A stretch of DNA of 64,000 bases from an uncultured Bacteroides sp. (GTDB lineage Bacteria; Bacteroidota; Bacteroidia; Bacteroidales; Bacteroidaceae). A program made the translations under genes and the position numbers. This document shows positions 45,101 to 54,931 of the stretch, piece after piece. The DNA lies in NCBI GenBank assembly GCA_944320865.1, contig CALUJC010000006.1:32444-96443 (forward strand), read 5' to 3'. Position 1 is the first letter of the stretch; every line of letters starts with the position of its first letter. Below the pieces are notes generated by a model, which was not told the origin of the DNA, did not search any database, and worked only from the letters and a program-made list of their open reading frames with translations.

Positions 45101-46359
45101 AATGACACCTCTTTATCCAAGTGACGGGCGGCCATATAGTGGGCAATAGTCTCAATAATGCCCGAATGTAGCTCGAAAGCCGCCTTAATCAAGTCTTCAC
45201 CATAACCCGTAGAGCAACTCCCTGCTATGCGTAGCACGGCTTTCTTCGCTTCACATTCCTCTTTCAATTTAGTCAAACCCTCTTCTACTGCCTTTATCGG
45301 ATTGCCACGGTTTATAGTATAATATGAATAGAGCAGACGGGCATTTACATCAGTCACAACAATCTTGGTTGTAGTAGAACCAGAATCGATGCCCAGGAAA
45401 ACCTCATGCTCGCCTTCGGTAAGGGAAGCCACAGGAAGCTTCTTTCTGGAGATACGTTCTGTCCAATCGGCATATTCTTTCTCATCATGGAAAATGGGCT
45501 GCAGCACACTCTGTAATGCTCCAAAGGCCTGTCCCTTCTGCCGGATGGTTTCAATATAGTCGGAAAGTTGGTGACAAACCTCATCCTTAACTTCAGCCAA
45601 TGCCGAACCATAAGCAGGAAGCAATGTCCCGTTTTCGGGCAACACGACATCAGCATCGGTAAACGACAAATAATCCATGAACGCCTTGCGCAAGGCAGGA
45701 ATAAAAGTCAATGGCCCGCCACAAAACAAGACCGGCGGCACTATATCGCAACCATGGGCTAAAGTAATGACAGTTTGCACCGCCACAGCATGAAAGATGG
45801 AAGCCGCAATGTCTTCCCTACTTACATTCTTGGCAATAAGGTTCTGTATATCTGTCTTACAGAACACTCCACACCGTGAAGCGATGGGATGTACCTGTGT
45901 GGCATGAAGTGCCAAATCGTTCAACTCATCTATGCCTACACCCAGGATAACCGCCATTTGGTCGATGAAAGCACCGGTGCCTCCGGCACAATTCCCGTTC
46001 ATACGCAAATCTTTGGCTACCCCATCTTTGAAAAACACCACTTTGGCATCCTCTCCGCCGATGTCTATCATGGACTGCACACCCGGATATCGGTGTTGTA
46101 TGGCTTTGGTAGCTGCCACAACCTCCTGGATGAAATACAATGAGCACTTTTCTGCCAGCCCCATGCCTACCGAGCCGGTAACCCGCAAAGATGTATCTTG
46201 ATTTCCTGCCTTTGTTTGCAATTCATCCAAGAACGAGAGTACAACTTCATTGGCACGGGCATTGTGCCGCCCATATTTCGAGAAAACAACCTCTCCATCC
46301 TCATTCAGTGCCACCAGTTTCACGGTGGTCGAGCCAATATCTATACCTACTTTAAGCAT
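42133..46359 (-). CDS. 2-hydroxyacyl-CoA dehydratase activase-like protein (fused, 1408 residues)
   Basis: A very large cytoplasmic protein with two BadF/BadG/BcrA/BcrD ASKHA-type ATPase domains: KVGIDIGSTTVKLVAL at residue 3 and FLGIDSGSTTTKIVVTD near 318. Each has its cluster-cysteine block, NGNCAGGTGAFIDQ and NEACSSGCGSFVE. A DUF2229-type region (GIPRCLNMYEEYPFWHTLL) follows, then a dehydratase-like region with ITQTGGQCRASNY. Homologues reduce or activate 2-hydroxyacyl-CoA or benzoyl-CoA-type enzymes through ATP-driven electron transfer from a [4Fe-4S] cluster. Here activator and dehydratase-like parts are one chain, a form found in many anaerobes whose substrate is unknown. A TetR regulator is co-transcribed. 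Confidence 0.85.
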   Translation of the reverse strand: MLKVGIDIGSTTVKLVALNEDGEVVFSKYGRHNARANEVVLSFLDELQTKAGNQDTSLRVTGSVGMGLAEKCSLYFIQEVVAATKAIQHRYPGVQSMIDIGGEDAKVVFFKDGVAKDLRMNGNCAGGTGAFIDQMAVILGVGIDELNDLALHATQVHPIASRCGVFCKTDIQNLIAKNVSREDIAASIFHAVAVQTVITLAHGCDIVPPVLFCGGPLTFIPALRKAFMDYLSFTDADVVLPENGTLLPAYGSALAEVKDEVCHQLSDYIETIRQKGQAFGALQSVLQPIFHDEKEYADWTERISRKKLPVASLTEGEHEVFLGIDSGSTTTKIVVTDVNARLLYSYYTINRGNPIKAVEEGLTKLKEECEAKKAVLRIAGSCSTGYGEDLIKAAFELHSGIIETIAHYMAARHLDKEVSFILDIGGQDMKAIFVNHGVIDRIEINEACSSGCGSFVETFAKTLGYTASSFAKEACCSQVPCDLGTRCTVFMNSKVKQALREGATIPDIAAGLAYSVVKNCLYKVLKLKSTEVLGKHIVVQGGTMRNDAIVHAFELLAGVEVSRCDIPELMGAFGCALYAAKHPGKKVMLDEIIKMAHYSSRLLHCKGCDNHCLVTKYTFDNGKCYYSGNKCEKVFTNGGGAQQKGLNLYQKKNELLFDRHAEEHPGALVIGIPRCLNMYEEYPFWHTLLTACGLNVCLSGTSRFPAYERNARMVMSDNICFPAKLVHSHVQDLINKKVDRIFMPFVIFEQGGKEQNSYNCPIVTGYSEVVKGVQAGNIPIDSPVVNFKDRKMLFKQCQEYLHALKVTDGEKIKNAFRQAEEAQEHYARALVRANEKALSQARKEKRLAILLAGRPYHADPLIQHKISDMMADMGIQVLTDDIVRDKDIVVDDAHFVAQWAYPNRILKAAEWCAMQGDDIQFVEMTSFGCGPDAFLTDEVRDLLLRHHKSLTLLKLDDINNIGSLKLRARSLVESLNLASEGKAGKEECEKFVTVPAYNEAYRSRKILIPFFTPFLSPLLPAVMKVAGYEVENLPISNVESCEWGLKYANNEVCYPATLIVGDIIKAFKSGRYQPEECAIAITQTGGQCRASNYISLIKKALIDAGYCNVPVVSLTFGASLGNNQPAFKMNWLKVLPVAVRAILYSDAIAKFYYATIGREKERGIAKHLRDEYLAKAATMICEGRSSELMHVLTQAAADFDAVCLDISLPKVGVVGEIFLKFNPFSHRNIIDWLIAHDIEVAPPILVDFFMQTFVNRKSNVKAHVVHKSLSDVMYTLGYGLARKEIAKVNKIGRRFRYFTPFNDIFEEADEARSVVSLNAQFGEGWLLPAEILSYYRQGINNVISLQPFGCIANHIVSKGIEKRIYNLYPDMNILSLDFDSGVSDVNVINRILLFVDNITTCEPVITTH

Positions 46360-46410
46360 AAGAAAAACATGTAAGACAAATACGTTTGACTATATTGTCA
46401 GGAAATGGCG

Positions 46411-46418
46411 CAAAAGTA
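46411..46418 (-). promoter_or_regulatory. Promoter of the activase-like/TetR pair, -7 box
   Basis: TACTTTTG on the minus strand, 52 bp before the start codon at 46359. Confidence 0.6.
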
Positions 46419-46490
46419 GACAAAACATGCGTCTATACGTTCGCTTGCCTCCGAACAATTAGTATCTTTTAAGGGAGTATTCTCCTCTTA

Positions 46491-46973
46491 CTAAAAAAGT
46501 TTACACACTTCAGCATGGGCTTCGCGAACCAAGTCGTGTGGGTCGAGCTTCATCTGCAAGCCACGCTGACCGGCACTGACGTAGATGTAGGGAAACTGCA
46601 TGCACGTGTCGTGGATGTAGGTGGGGAAAAGCTTCTTCATGCCGATGGGCGAGCAGCCCCCACGGATGTAGCCGGTGAGGGGCAGCAGCTCCTTCACGTG
46701 GATGAGGTCGCACTTCTTGTTGCCGCTCACCTTGGCCGCCAGCTTGAGGTCGACTTCGTGTTCGCCGGGAATGACGCAGACGAAGTGCCCCGTGCGGTCG
46801 CCCCGCAGCACGAGGGTCTTGAAGACGCACTCTATGTCTTCGCCCAGTTGTTCGGCCACGTGGGGCGCGCTAAGGTCGTTCTCGTCCACCTCGTAGGGAA
46901 TCAGTTCGTACTTCACTCCGGCCTTGTCCATCAGGCGGGCGGCATTGGTCTTGTTTATCTTTTCTTTCGGCAT
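46491..46973 (-). CDS. ybaK: YbaK/EbsC-type Cys-tRNA(Pro)/aminoacyl-tRNA deacylase
   Basis: A 160-residue editing enzyme that hydrolyses mischarged tRNA, classically Cys-tRNA(Pro). ARLMDKAGVKYELIPY opens the fold; FKTLVLRGDRTGHFVCVIPGEHEVDL and GYIRGGCSPIGMKK (with the catalytic-region Lys and GGCSP loop) are the YbaK signature. Length is that of the stand-alone family. The palindromic array A lies about 80 bp upstream. Confidence 0.93.
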   Translation of the reverse strand: MPKEKINKTNAARLMDKAGVKYELIPYEVDENDLSAPHVAEQLGEDIECVFKTLVLRGDRTGHFVCVIPGEHEVDLKLAAKVSGNKKCDLIHVKELLPLTGYIRGGCSPIGMKKLFPTYIHDTCMQFPYIYVSAGQRGLQMKLDPHDLVREAHAEVCKLF

Positions 46974-47053
46974 AAGGCTGATGTTTTTTTAGTCTATATA
47001 TAATATATGGTGTAAATGCTGCTTTGCGGGCTGCCAGACTCCACGCGTAGCGG

Positions 47054-47211
47054 GCTTTCAAGGGTACCCGACACCGACCCTTAAGGGTATCCGGCGTTAA
47101 CCCTTAAGGGTCTCGGATGCCAACCCTTGAGGGTCTCAGACGCTAACCCTTAAGGGTCTCAGGCGCTAACCCTCAAGGGTCTCTGACACTACCCCTTAGG
47201 GGTATCCGGCA

Positions 47212-47230
<19 letters not shown>
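47054..47230. repeat. Palindromic tandem array A, 23-bp period
   Basis: About 7.7 units of exactly 23 bp start at 47054, 47077, 47100, 47123, 47146, 47169, 47192 and 47215. Each unit has a 12-bp palindrome ACCCTTAAGGGT (variants ACCCTTGAGGGT, ACCCTCAAGGGT, CCCCTTAGGGG and ACCCATAAGGGT) followed by an 11-bp spacer of the type (A/C)TC(C/T)GG(C/A)G(C/T)TA. The array fills the gap between the uvrA stop and ybaK and runs into the last codons of uvrA. Confidence 0.92.
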
Positions 47231-50061
<2,831 letters not shown>

Positions 50062-50090
50062 ATCTCTTTGCACCCAGCTAAACATTCATG

Positions 50091-50098
50091 CAAAAGTA
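50091..50098 (-). promoter_or_regulatory. uvrA promoter, -7 box
   Basis: TACTTTTG on the minus strand. Transcription would start around 50084, supporting the MPITTEE start of UvrA. Confidence 0.65.
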
Positions 50099-50221
50099 AG
50101 GTTTTATCCCCAAATATCGGACGAAAGCCTGCAATATTTCTTTTCAATCTTTCCCATAAATAACCCAAACCATGCCTGCAATAAAAGAGTAGCCCTGCAA
50201 GAAGCTGATTCACATATAGAT

Positions 50222-50380
50222 GATACTTTATTCTTTCTTTAAAGAAAATAAAGTGTTACTTTAGAACGGATAAAGCATTGCTTTAATACGGATAAAGTAA
50301 CACTTTAACGCCTATAAAGTAACGCTTTAGTACGGATAAAGCAGCACTTTATTTTTGATAAAAGAAAAATAAAGTAGCAT
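50222..50380. repeat. Palindromic tandem array B, 22-bp period
   Basis: Five full 22-bp units start at 50248, 50270, 50292, 50314 and 50336, with a degenerate sixth to 50379. Each has the palindrome TAAAG-N5-CTTTA (inner bases TGTTA, CATTG, TAACA, TAACG, CAGCA) plus a 7-bp spacer close to GTACGGA. The left flank ATACTTTATTCTTTCTTTAA also occurs next to array C at 60.8 kb, so the two are copies of one element. It lies between the divergent uvrA and LysM genes; apart from it and the two promoters I see nothing else in this 500-bp gap. Confidence 0.92.
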
Positions 50381-50488
50381 ATCGTTATATTACAAACACT
50401 TAGCATATATCCGGTTCACCTTCCGAAACGTCCTGCAGCGGACAATGCTTTTTTAATAGCCCGGATATTAATTTCTTAACGCAATACG

Positions 50489-50520
50489 TTGGCAAGAATG
50501 CTACAATATTCCTACCTTTG
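50489..50520 (+). promoter_or_regulatory. Promoter of the LysM/PBP1 gene
   Basis: -33 TTG at 50489-50491 and -7 TACCTTTG at 50513-50520 with a 21-bp spacer, 42 bp before the ATG. Confidence 0.72.
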
Positions 50521-50562
50521 CCTTCAATTTGAAAAATTGCGAACGCATTAACTAATATTTTC

Positions 50563-52338
50563 ATGAGAATAATCAGACGCATCTTATGCCTGCTGTGCCT
50601 CACCGCCACATGCCACATAGGCACATGGGCACAGGAAAACCAATCATACTTCCTCCACACCGTTGAAAAAGGCCAAAGCCTGTACTCCATAGCCAGCATG
50701 TACGGAGTGAGCCAGGCGGACATCATCAGGCTGAACCCCGGAAGTGATGACAAAATATACATTGGCCACACCCTGCGTATTCCGCGCCAGGCCGATGACA
50801 GGAAGAGTGAAACCTTCCATACCATTGCCGCAGGCGAAACCCTCTACCGCCTGACTGTGGTGTACAATGTGAGTGCCAAAGCCATTTGCGATGCCAATCC
50901 CGGCCTGAGTGCTGAGAACTTCCGCATCGGGCAAGTCATTCGCATACCCTCGACCGACACCACAAATGAAGAACAACAGGCCGACATCGCCCCGCAACAG
51001 CAAAGCGGAATCCAGCCACCCGTAGAATCGCGTTGCCGGGAAATGCACAAGGTGAAACGCCGGGAGACGGTATATAGCATCAGCCGCCTTTACGGAATAA
51101 CGGAGGCTGAACTGCTGGCCGCAAACCCCGAATTGGAAGGGAAAAATAAAATTAAAAGGGGGAAAATGCTATGCATACCTTATCCGACTGCACAAACCAA
51201 GCAGCCCACAGGTCCGCAAAGCATTCCGTCCGACCAGGAGTTGTTCAACGAAAACGCTCCCAAAAGCCAGCGTTTCAACACCATCAAAGCTGCGGTTATC
51301 CTTCCCTTCCTTGACGCCCCACAAGAATCGGCACGCATGGTGGAATATTATGAAGGATTCCTGATGGCTGTGGATAGCCTGAAACGCAGAGGCACATCCG
51401 TCGATGTATACGCCTACAATGCAACCAACGAAAAGAATAGCATAAATGCATTGCTTGCCAAGCCGGAGCTGAAGAACATGGATATCATTTTCGGCCCTGC
51501 CTATCAACAGCATATCGCGCCATTGGCCGGCTTTGCCAAAGAAAATGATATCAGGTTGGTAATACCTTTTACATCTAAAGACAACACCGTATACCAGAAC
51601 GCCTCCGTCTACCAAATAAACACTCCGCAATCTTACTTGTATTCCGAAGTCTATGACCACTTTGTGCGTCAATTTCCCAATGCAAACGTCATATTCATCG
51701 AAGCCAACCAAGGTACACAAGAAAAGGCAGAATTCATCAAAGGGCTGAAAGACGAACTGCGCAATCGCTCCATCCCTTCCACCAGCCTGAAAGAAGATGC
51801 TACGGCCGAATCACTGAAAGCCGTTTTGGCCAACGGACGACCCAATATATTCATACCCACATCGGGCAGCAATTTGGTACTTTTGAAATTGTTACCTCAA
51901 CTGACGGTAGTAGTACGCGAAATGCCGGAAAGCGACATCCATCTTTTCGGCTACCCCGAATGGCAGACTTACACCAAAGATCACTTGGAAGCCTTTTTCG
52001 AATTGGACACTTATTTCTACTCATCCTTCTATACCAACAACCTGCTGCCTGCAGCCGTCAACTTCACCAAGAGCTACCGCAAGTGGTATGGTAAGGACAT
52101 GGATGAACGTTACCCGAAATATGGAATGCTGGGATTCGACACAGGTTATTATTTCCTCAAAGGGCTGTCAGATTATGGCACCGATTTTGAGAAAAACATG
52201 CATCGCATGCACCTCATCCCCATTCAAACCGGCTTTAAATTCCAACGCGTCAACAATTGGGGCGGTTTTATCAATAAAAAAGTATTCTTCGTCCATTTCA
52301 CTAAGAACTACGAACTGGTGAAACTTGACTTCGACTAA
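50563..52338 (+). CDS. LysM-repeat protein fused to a periplasmic-binding-protein type 1 domain
   Basis: A 591-residue secreted protein (signal peptide ending GTWA, residue ~24). Three LysM peptidoglycan-binding repeats follow: HTVEKGQSLYSIASMYGVS (~33), HTIAAGETLYRLTVVYNVS (~87) and HKVKRRETVYSISRLYGIT (~165). From ~240 the chain is a type 1 periplasmic-binding fold (IKAAVILPFLDAP, DIIFGPAYQQHIAPLAGFAKEN, RLVIPFTSKDN), as in amino-acid receptors or LpoA-like regulators. The layout suggests a wall-bound sensor or scaffold. It is followed 23 bp later by a PorT-like outer-membrane protein. Confidence 0.85.
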   Translation: MRIIRRILCLLCLTATCHIGTWAQENQSYFLHTVEKGQSLYSIASMYGVSQADIIRLNPGSDDKIYIGHTLRIPRQADDRKSETFHTIAAGETLYRLTVVYNVSAKAICDANPGLSAENFRIGQVIRIPSTDTTNEEQQADIAPQQQSGIQPPVESRCREMHKVKRRETVYSISRLYGITEAELLAANPELEGKNKIKRGKMLCIPYPTAQTKQPTGPQSIPSDQELFNENAPKSQRFNTIKAAVILPFLDAPQESARMVEYYEGFLMAVDSLKRRGTSVDVYAYNATNEKNSINALLAKPELKNMDIIFGPAYQQHIAPLAGFAKENDIRLVIPFTSKDNTVYQNASVYQINTPQSYLYSEVYDHFVRQFPNANVIFIEANQGTQEKAEFIKGLKDELRNRSIPSTSLKEDATAESLKAVLANGRPNIFIPTSGSNLVLLKLLPQLTVVVREMPESDIHLFGYPEWQTYTKDHLEAFFELDTYFYSSFYTNNLLPAAVNFTKSYRKWYGKDMDERYPKYGMLGFDTGYYFLKGLSDYGTDFEKNMHRMHLIPIQTGFKFQRVNNWGGFINKKVFFVHFTKNYELVKLDFD

Positions 52339-52361
52339 CTGAATGTTTAAATACTACTCGA

Positions 52362-53060
52362 ATGAAATTGAAAGTTTTCATAACTGCCACCCTATTGCTC
52401 ACTTGTATCTGTACATTGCACTTGCATGCACAGGTAGGAGAACAACGTCATAACTTTGCATTGGGCATCAACGGAGGCATCAATTTGAACAGTGTAAGCT
52501 TTGCCCCCAAGGTGCAACAAAAAAATCTGATGGGAATCACCGGGGGCATCACAGCACGCTACATTTCGGAAAGATACTTCAAAATGATTTGTGGAGCACA
52601 ACTTGAAGTCAACTTCTCGCAACATGGATGGAGCGAATACTATAAAGACTATCCGCAAGTAGGCTACACACGGACAATGAACTATGTGGAAATACCTTTT
52701 TTGGCGCACTTGGCCTTCGGCAAGGAGCGAGGGCTGCAGTTCTTTATCCACGCCGGCCCGCAAATAGGGCTATTATTAGGCGATAGCCAAACTATTGATG
52801 GAGACTGGGATGCATTGGCAAACAGCACCAACGTCGTGACGGAGCAACACGGAAAACCCATCGACAACACGTTTGACTACGGCATTGCGGGAGGTGCCGG
52901 CGTGGAATTACGCACAAAAGCCGGCAACTTCATTGTGGAAGGCAGGTATTATTATGCCCTGTCTGATTTTTACGGAAGCACGAAGAAAGACTTCTTCTCA
53001 CGTTCAGCGCACGGGGTTATTACCGCCAAAGTCACCTACTTGTTCGATATCACCCATTAA
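52362..53060 (+). CDS. PorT-like outer-membrane beta-barrel protein
   Basis: A 232-residue secreted protein, signal peptide ending LHAQ (residue ~24). Alternating hydrophobic strands (FALGINGGINLNSVSF, GITGGITARYIS, YVEIPFLAHLAFG, FDYGIAGGAGVELR) and a terminal aromatic-rich strand AKVTYLFDITH match the OMP_b-brl_2/PorT family of small eight-stranded barrels in Bacteroidetes. Co-transcribed with the LysM/PBP1 protein, so the two may link outer membrane and cell wall. Confidence 0.8.
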   Translation: MKLKVFITATLLLTCICTLHLHAQVGEQRHNFALGINGGINLNSVSFAPKVQQKNLMGITGGITARYISERYFKMICGAQLEVNFSQHGWSEYYKDYPQVGYTRTMNYVEIPFLAHLAFGKERGLQFFIHAGPQIGLLLGDSQTIDGDWDALANSTNVVTEQHGKPIDNTFDYGIAGGAGVELRTKAGNFIVEGRYYYALSDFYGSTKKDFFSRSAHGVITAKVTYLFDITH

Positions 53061-53068
53061 GTTGTGCC

Positions 53069-54085
53069 TCAACGTTTCCTTAAATAAATAATGGTAGGCA
53101 GATGATCGCTGTACCCATTGAGCCATGTACGTCCGCCATGCGTACGTAGAGGGTAGCCTTCATATTTCCCATCATGTTGGAAAAGATAATCCCGACTGAA
53201 TATCTCATGCCCGGCATAGCGTAATCCACGGCGCGATTTCAACAAGCTACGCGATACAAGAATCTGGTCGAACAAGTTCCATTTTCCCCGGTAAAGCAAT
53301 GTGCCTTCGCCTTCATCTTCCAACGTTTCCCACCAAGGATTGTAAAACTCTCCCCTCTTTACTTCGGCAATATATTTACGGGCACCTAACTCTTGCAAGC
53401 TTTCATCCATGGGGTCATCATTCATATCGCCCATCACAATGATTTTCATCTTGCGGCTTTCATGCAACAGGGAGTCTTTCAATGCCTTTACCTGACGGGC
53501 GGCATGCACCCGCACAGGCGACTCTGCCCCACGCGAAGGCCAATGATTCACTATCACACACAAACGTTCACCGGCCAACCGGCCATCCACAATCAGAAAG
53601 CCTCGTGTGGGGTGCAACGTATCCTCTTGGTAAGGCGCAGAAGGCACCAACTTGACATGGCTTACCCTGAACTGCACCGTGTCGTACAACAAAGCACAAT
53701 CAATGCCACGTTTGTCCGGACCTTCCCGATGTACATATTTATAGCGCGACAATCCGGGGCAAGCCAACAAGTCGTCCAGCACCCTATGGTTTTCCACCTC
53801 AGCCACCCCAATAAAAGCAGGCCCCTCAGGAACCCGCTCACGCGAAAGTTGGGAAATCACCTTAGCCAGATTATTCAACTTCGACTTATATTTTCGTGAA
53901 TTCCAACGATAATTCCCTTCGGGCAGAAAGTCATAATCATTCTTTCCCTCGTCATGGATGGTATCAAACAGGTTTTCCAGATTATAAAATGCCACACTGT
54001 ACAGCTTTCCCCGCTCCTTGTCGCGGCCAGTTGCCCCTATGCACACCAGGCAAAGGACACAAAACAAAAAGAGATTCTTCTTCAT
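53069..54085 (-). CDS. Secreted endonuclease/exonuclease/phosphatase-family protein
   Basis: A 338-residue Mg-dependent phosphodiesterase fold. The start at 54085 (MKKNLFLFCVLCLVCIGATG) gives a signal peptide; a longer frame to 54143 would run across the -7 box at 54105-54112 and is rejected. Active-site blocks: FYNLENLFD (~33-41), GVAEVEN with the metal Glu (~93), VNHWPSRG with a His, GDMNDDP, and the terminal YSDHLPT with the Asp-His pair. Substrate may be nucleic acid, a phospholipid or an inositol phosphate. Convergent with the PorT-like gene (8-bp gap). Confidence 0.85.
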   Translation of the reverse strand: MKKNLFLFCVLCLVCIGATGRDKERGKLYSVAFYNLENLFDTIHDEGKNDYDFLPEGNYRWNSRKYKSKLNNLAKVISQLSRERVPEGPAFIGVAEVENHRVLDDLLACPGLSRYKYVHREGPDKRGIDCALLYDTVQFRVSHVKLVPSAPYQEDTLHPTRGFLIVDGRLAGERLCVIVNHWPSRGAESPVRVHAARQVKALKDSLLHESRKMKIIVMGDMNDDPMDESLQELGARKYIAEVKRGEFYNPWWETLEDEGEGTLLYRGKWNLFDQILVSRSLLKSRRGLRYAGHEIFSRDYLFQHDGKYEGYPLRTHGGRTWLNGYSDHLPTIIYLRKR

Positions 54086-54104
54086 TGCATATATTATTTC
54101 TATG

Positions 54105-54112
54105 CAAAAATA
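54105..54112 (-). promoter_or_regulatory. EEP gene promoter, -7 box
   Basis: TATTTTTG on the minus strand, 20 bp before the ATG at 54085. Confidence 0.6.
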
Positions 54113-54166
54113 CAGATTACTTTCGGATATCCATTCATCCTGCATGCAATTAGTTAAGCAACATTT

Positions 54167-54350
54167 TTTCTTAGTTAGGAAAAAATTCTTCCCTAACCAA
54201 GAAAAAATTACGGCCCAGTTAGGGAGAAAAAAGTGGCTATTGCCTGCCTTTTTCCCCGCACCAGTAGCCCACCCCGGTAGCGTTCCAACGCTACCGCCTT
54301 AGCGTAGTATCACCAGCAAGCTGGCGTAGTATCGCTACCAACCAGGCGCA
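54167..54350. repeat. Palindromic repeats E, 22-bp spacing, two sequence types
   Basis: First, three units at 22-bp spacing (54167-54232) with degenerate palindromic cores CTTAGTTAGG, CCTAACCAAG and CCCAGTTAGGG. Second, at 54275-54350, hairpin units: GGTAGCGTTCCAACGCTACC (a perfect 20-bp palindrome), CGCTACCGCCTTAGCG and CCAGCAAGCTGG, with GCGTAGTATC repeated 22 bp apart (from about 54302 and 54324). This fills most of the gap between the EEP gene and rpmE2; the remainder holds only the two promoters. Confidence 0.7.
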
Positions 54351-54430
54351 AAAGCACCGGACAAAAGCATCAAGTGAAAAAAATGGGCAAAATATTCCTC
54401 TCCATACTTTTCTATCTCAGAGAAATGCAT

Positions 54431-54438
54431 TATCTTTG
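54431..54438 (+). promoter_or_regulatory. rpmE2 promoter, -7 box
   Basis: TATCTTTG with a CTTTTC stretch about 20 bp upstream; leader of about 80 nt before the ATG, long enough for autogenous control but with no element I recognise. Confidence 0.65.
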
Positions 54439-54521
54439 CCGCTCGAAAATATGACCATTACACACTATTGTTACCAAACCAATAGAATAAGTAAGTATAA
54501 AATTTTAAAGCAGATAAAGAA

Positions 54522-54773
54522 ATGAAAAAAGGCATTCATCCCGAAAATTACCGTCCGGTAGTATTCAAAGACATGTCTAACGGAGACATGTTCCTGTCCC
54601 GTTCTACATGCAGCACTAAAGAAACCATCGAATTCGAAGGTGAAACATATCCGTTGGTAAAGCTGGAAATCTCCAGCAGCTCTCACCCTTTCTACACCGG
54701 CAAGTCAAAATTGGTTGACACTGCAGGCCGCGTAGATAAGTTCATGAGCCGTTACGGTAATCGTAAGAAATAA
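54522..54773 (+). CDS. rpmE2: 50S ribosomal protein L31 type B
   Basis: An 83-residue ribosomal protein beginning [19 protein letters not shown]. It is the zinc-independent (type B) form: it lacks the CxxC pairs of the C+ form and keeps only one Cys (STCSTKE). The conserved [20 protein letters not shown] block is intact. Type B L31 often replaces the zinc form under zinc shortage; in Bacteroides it may be the main form. A terminator follows at once. Confidence 0.96.
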   Translation: MKKGIHPENYRPVVFKDMSNGDMFLSRSTCSTKETIEFEGETYPLVKLEISSSSHPFYTGKSKLVDTAGRVDKFMSRYGNRKK

Positions 54774-54795
54774 TTTCGTTCCTCATTTTTAAGTG

Positions 54796-54834
54796 AAAGG
54801 AGCTACGCCGTGATTGGCGAGGCTCCTTTTTTAT
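54796..54834 (+). terminator. rpmE2 terminator
   Basis: AAAGGAGCTACGCC and GGCGAGGCTCCTTT form an interrupted stem on a GTGATT loop, ending in six T. Confidence 0.88.
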
Positions 54835-54931
54835 TATCTGCCAATTCGTGCTAAAAAAGCCCTCTTCCTGCTTGAGGTATAAAATAAAAAACTTACCTTT
54901 ACGGAAACCAAATCTTACTCCTACGTAATAT

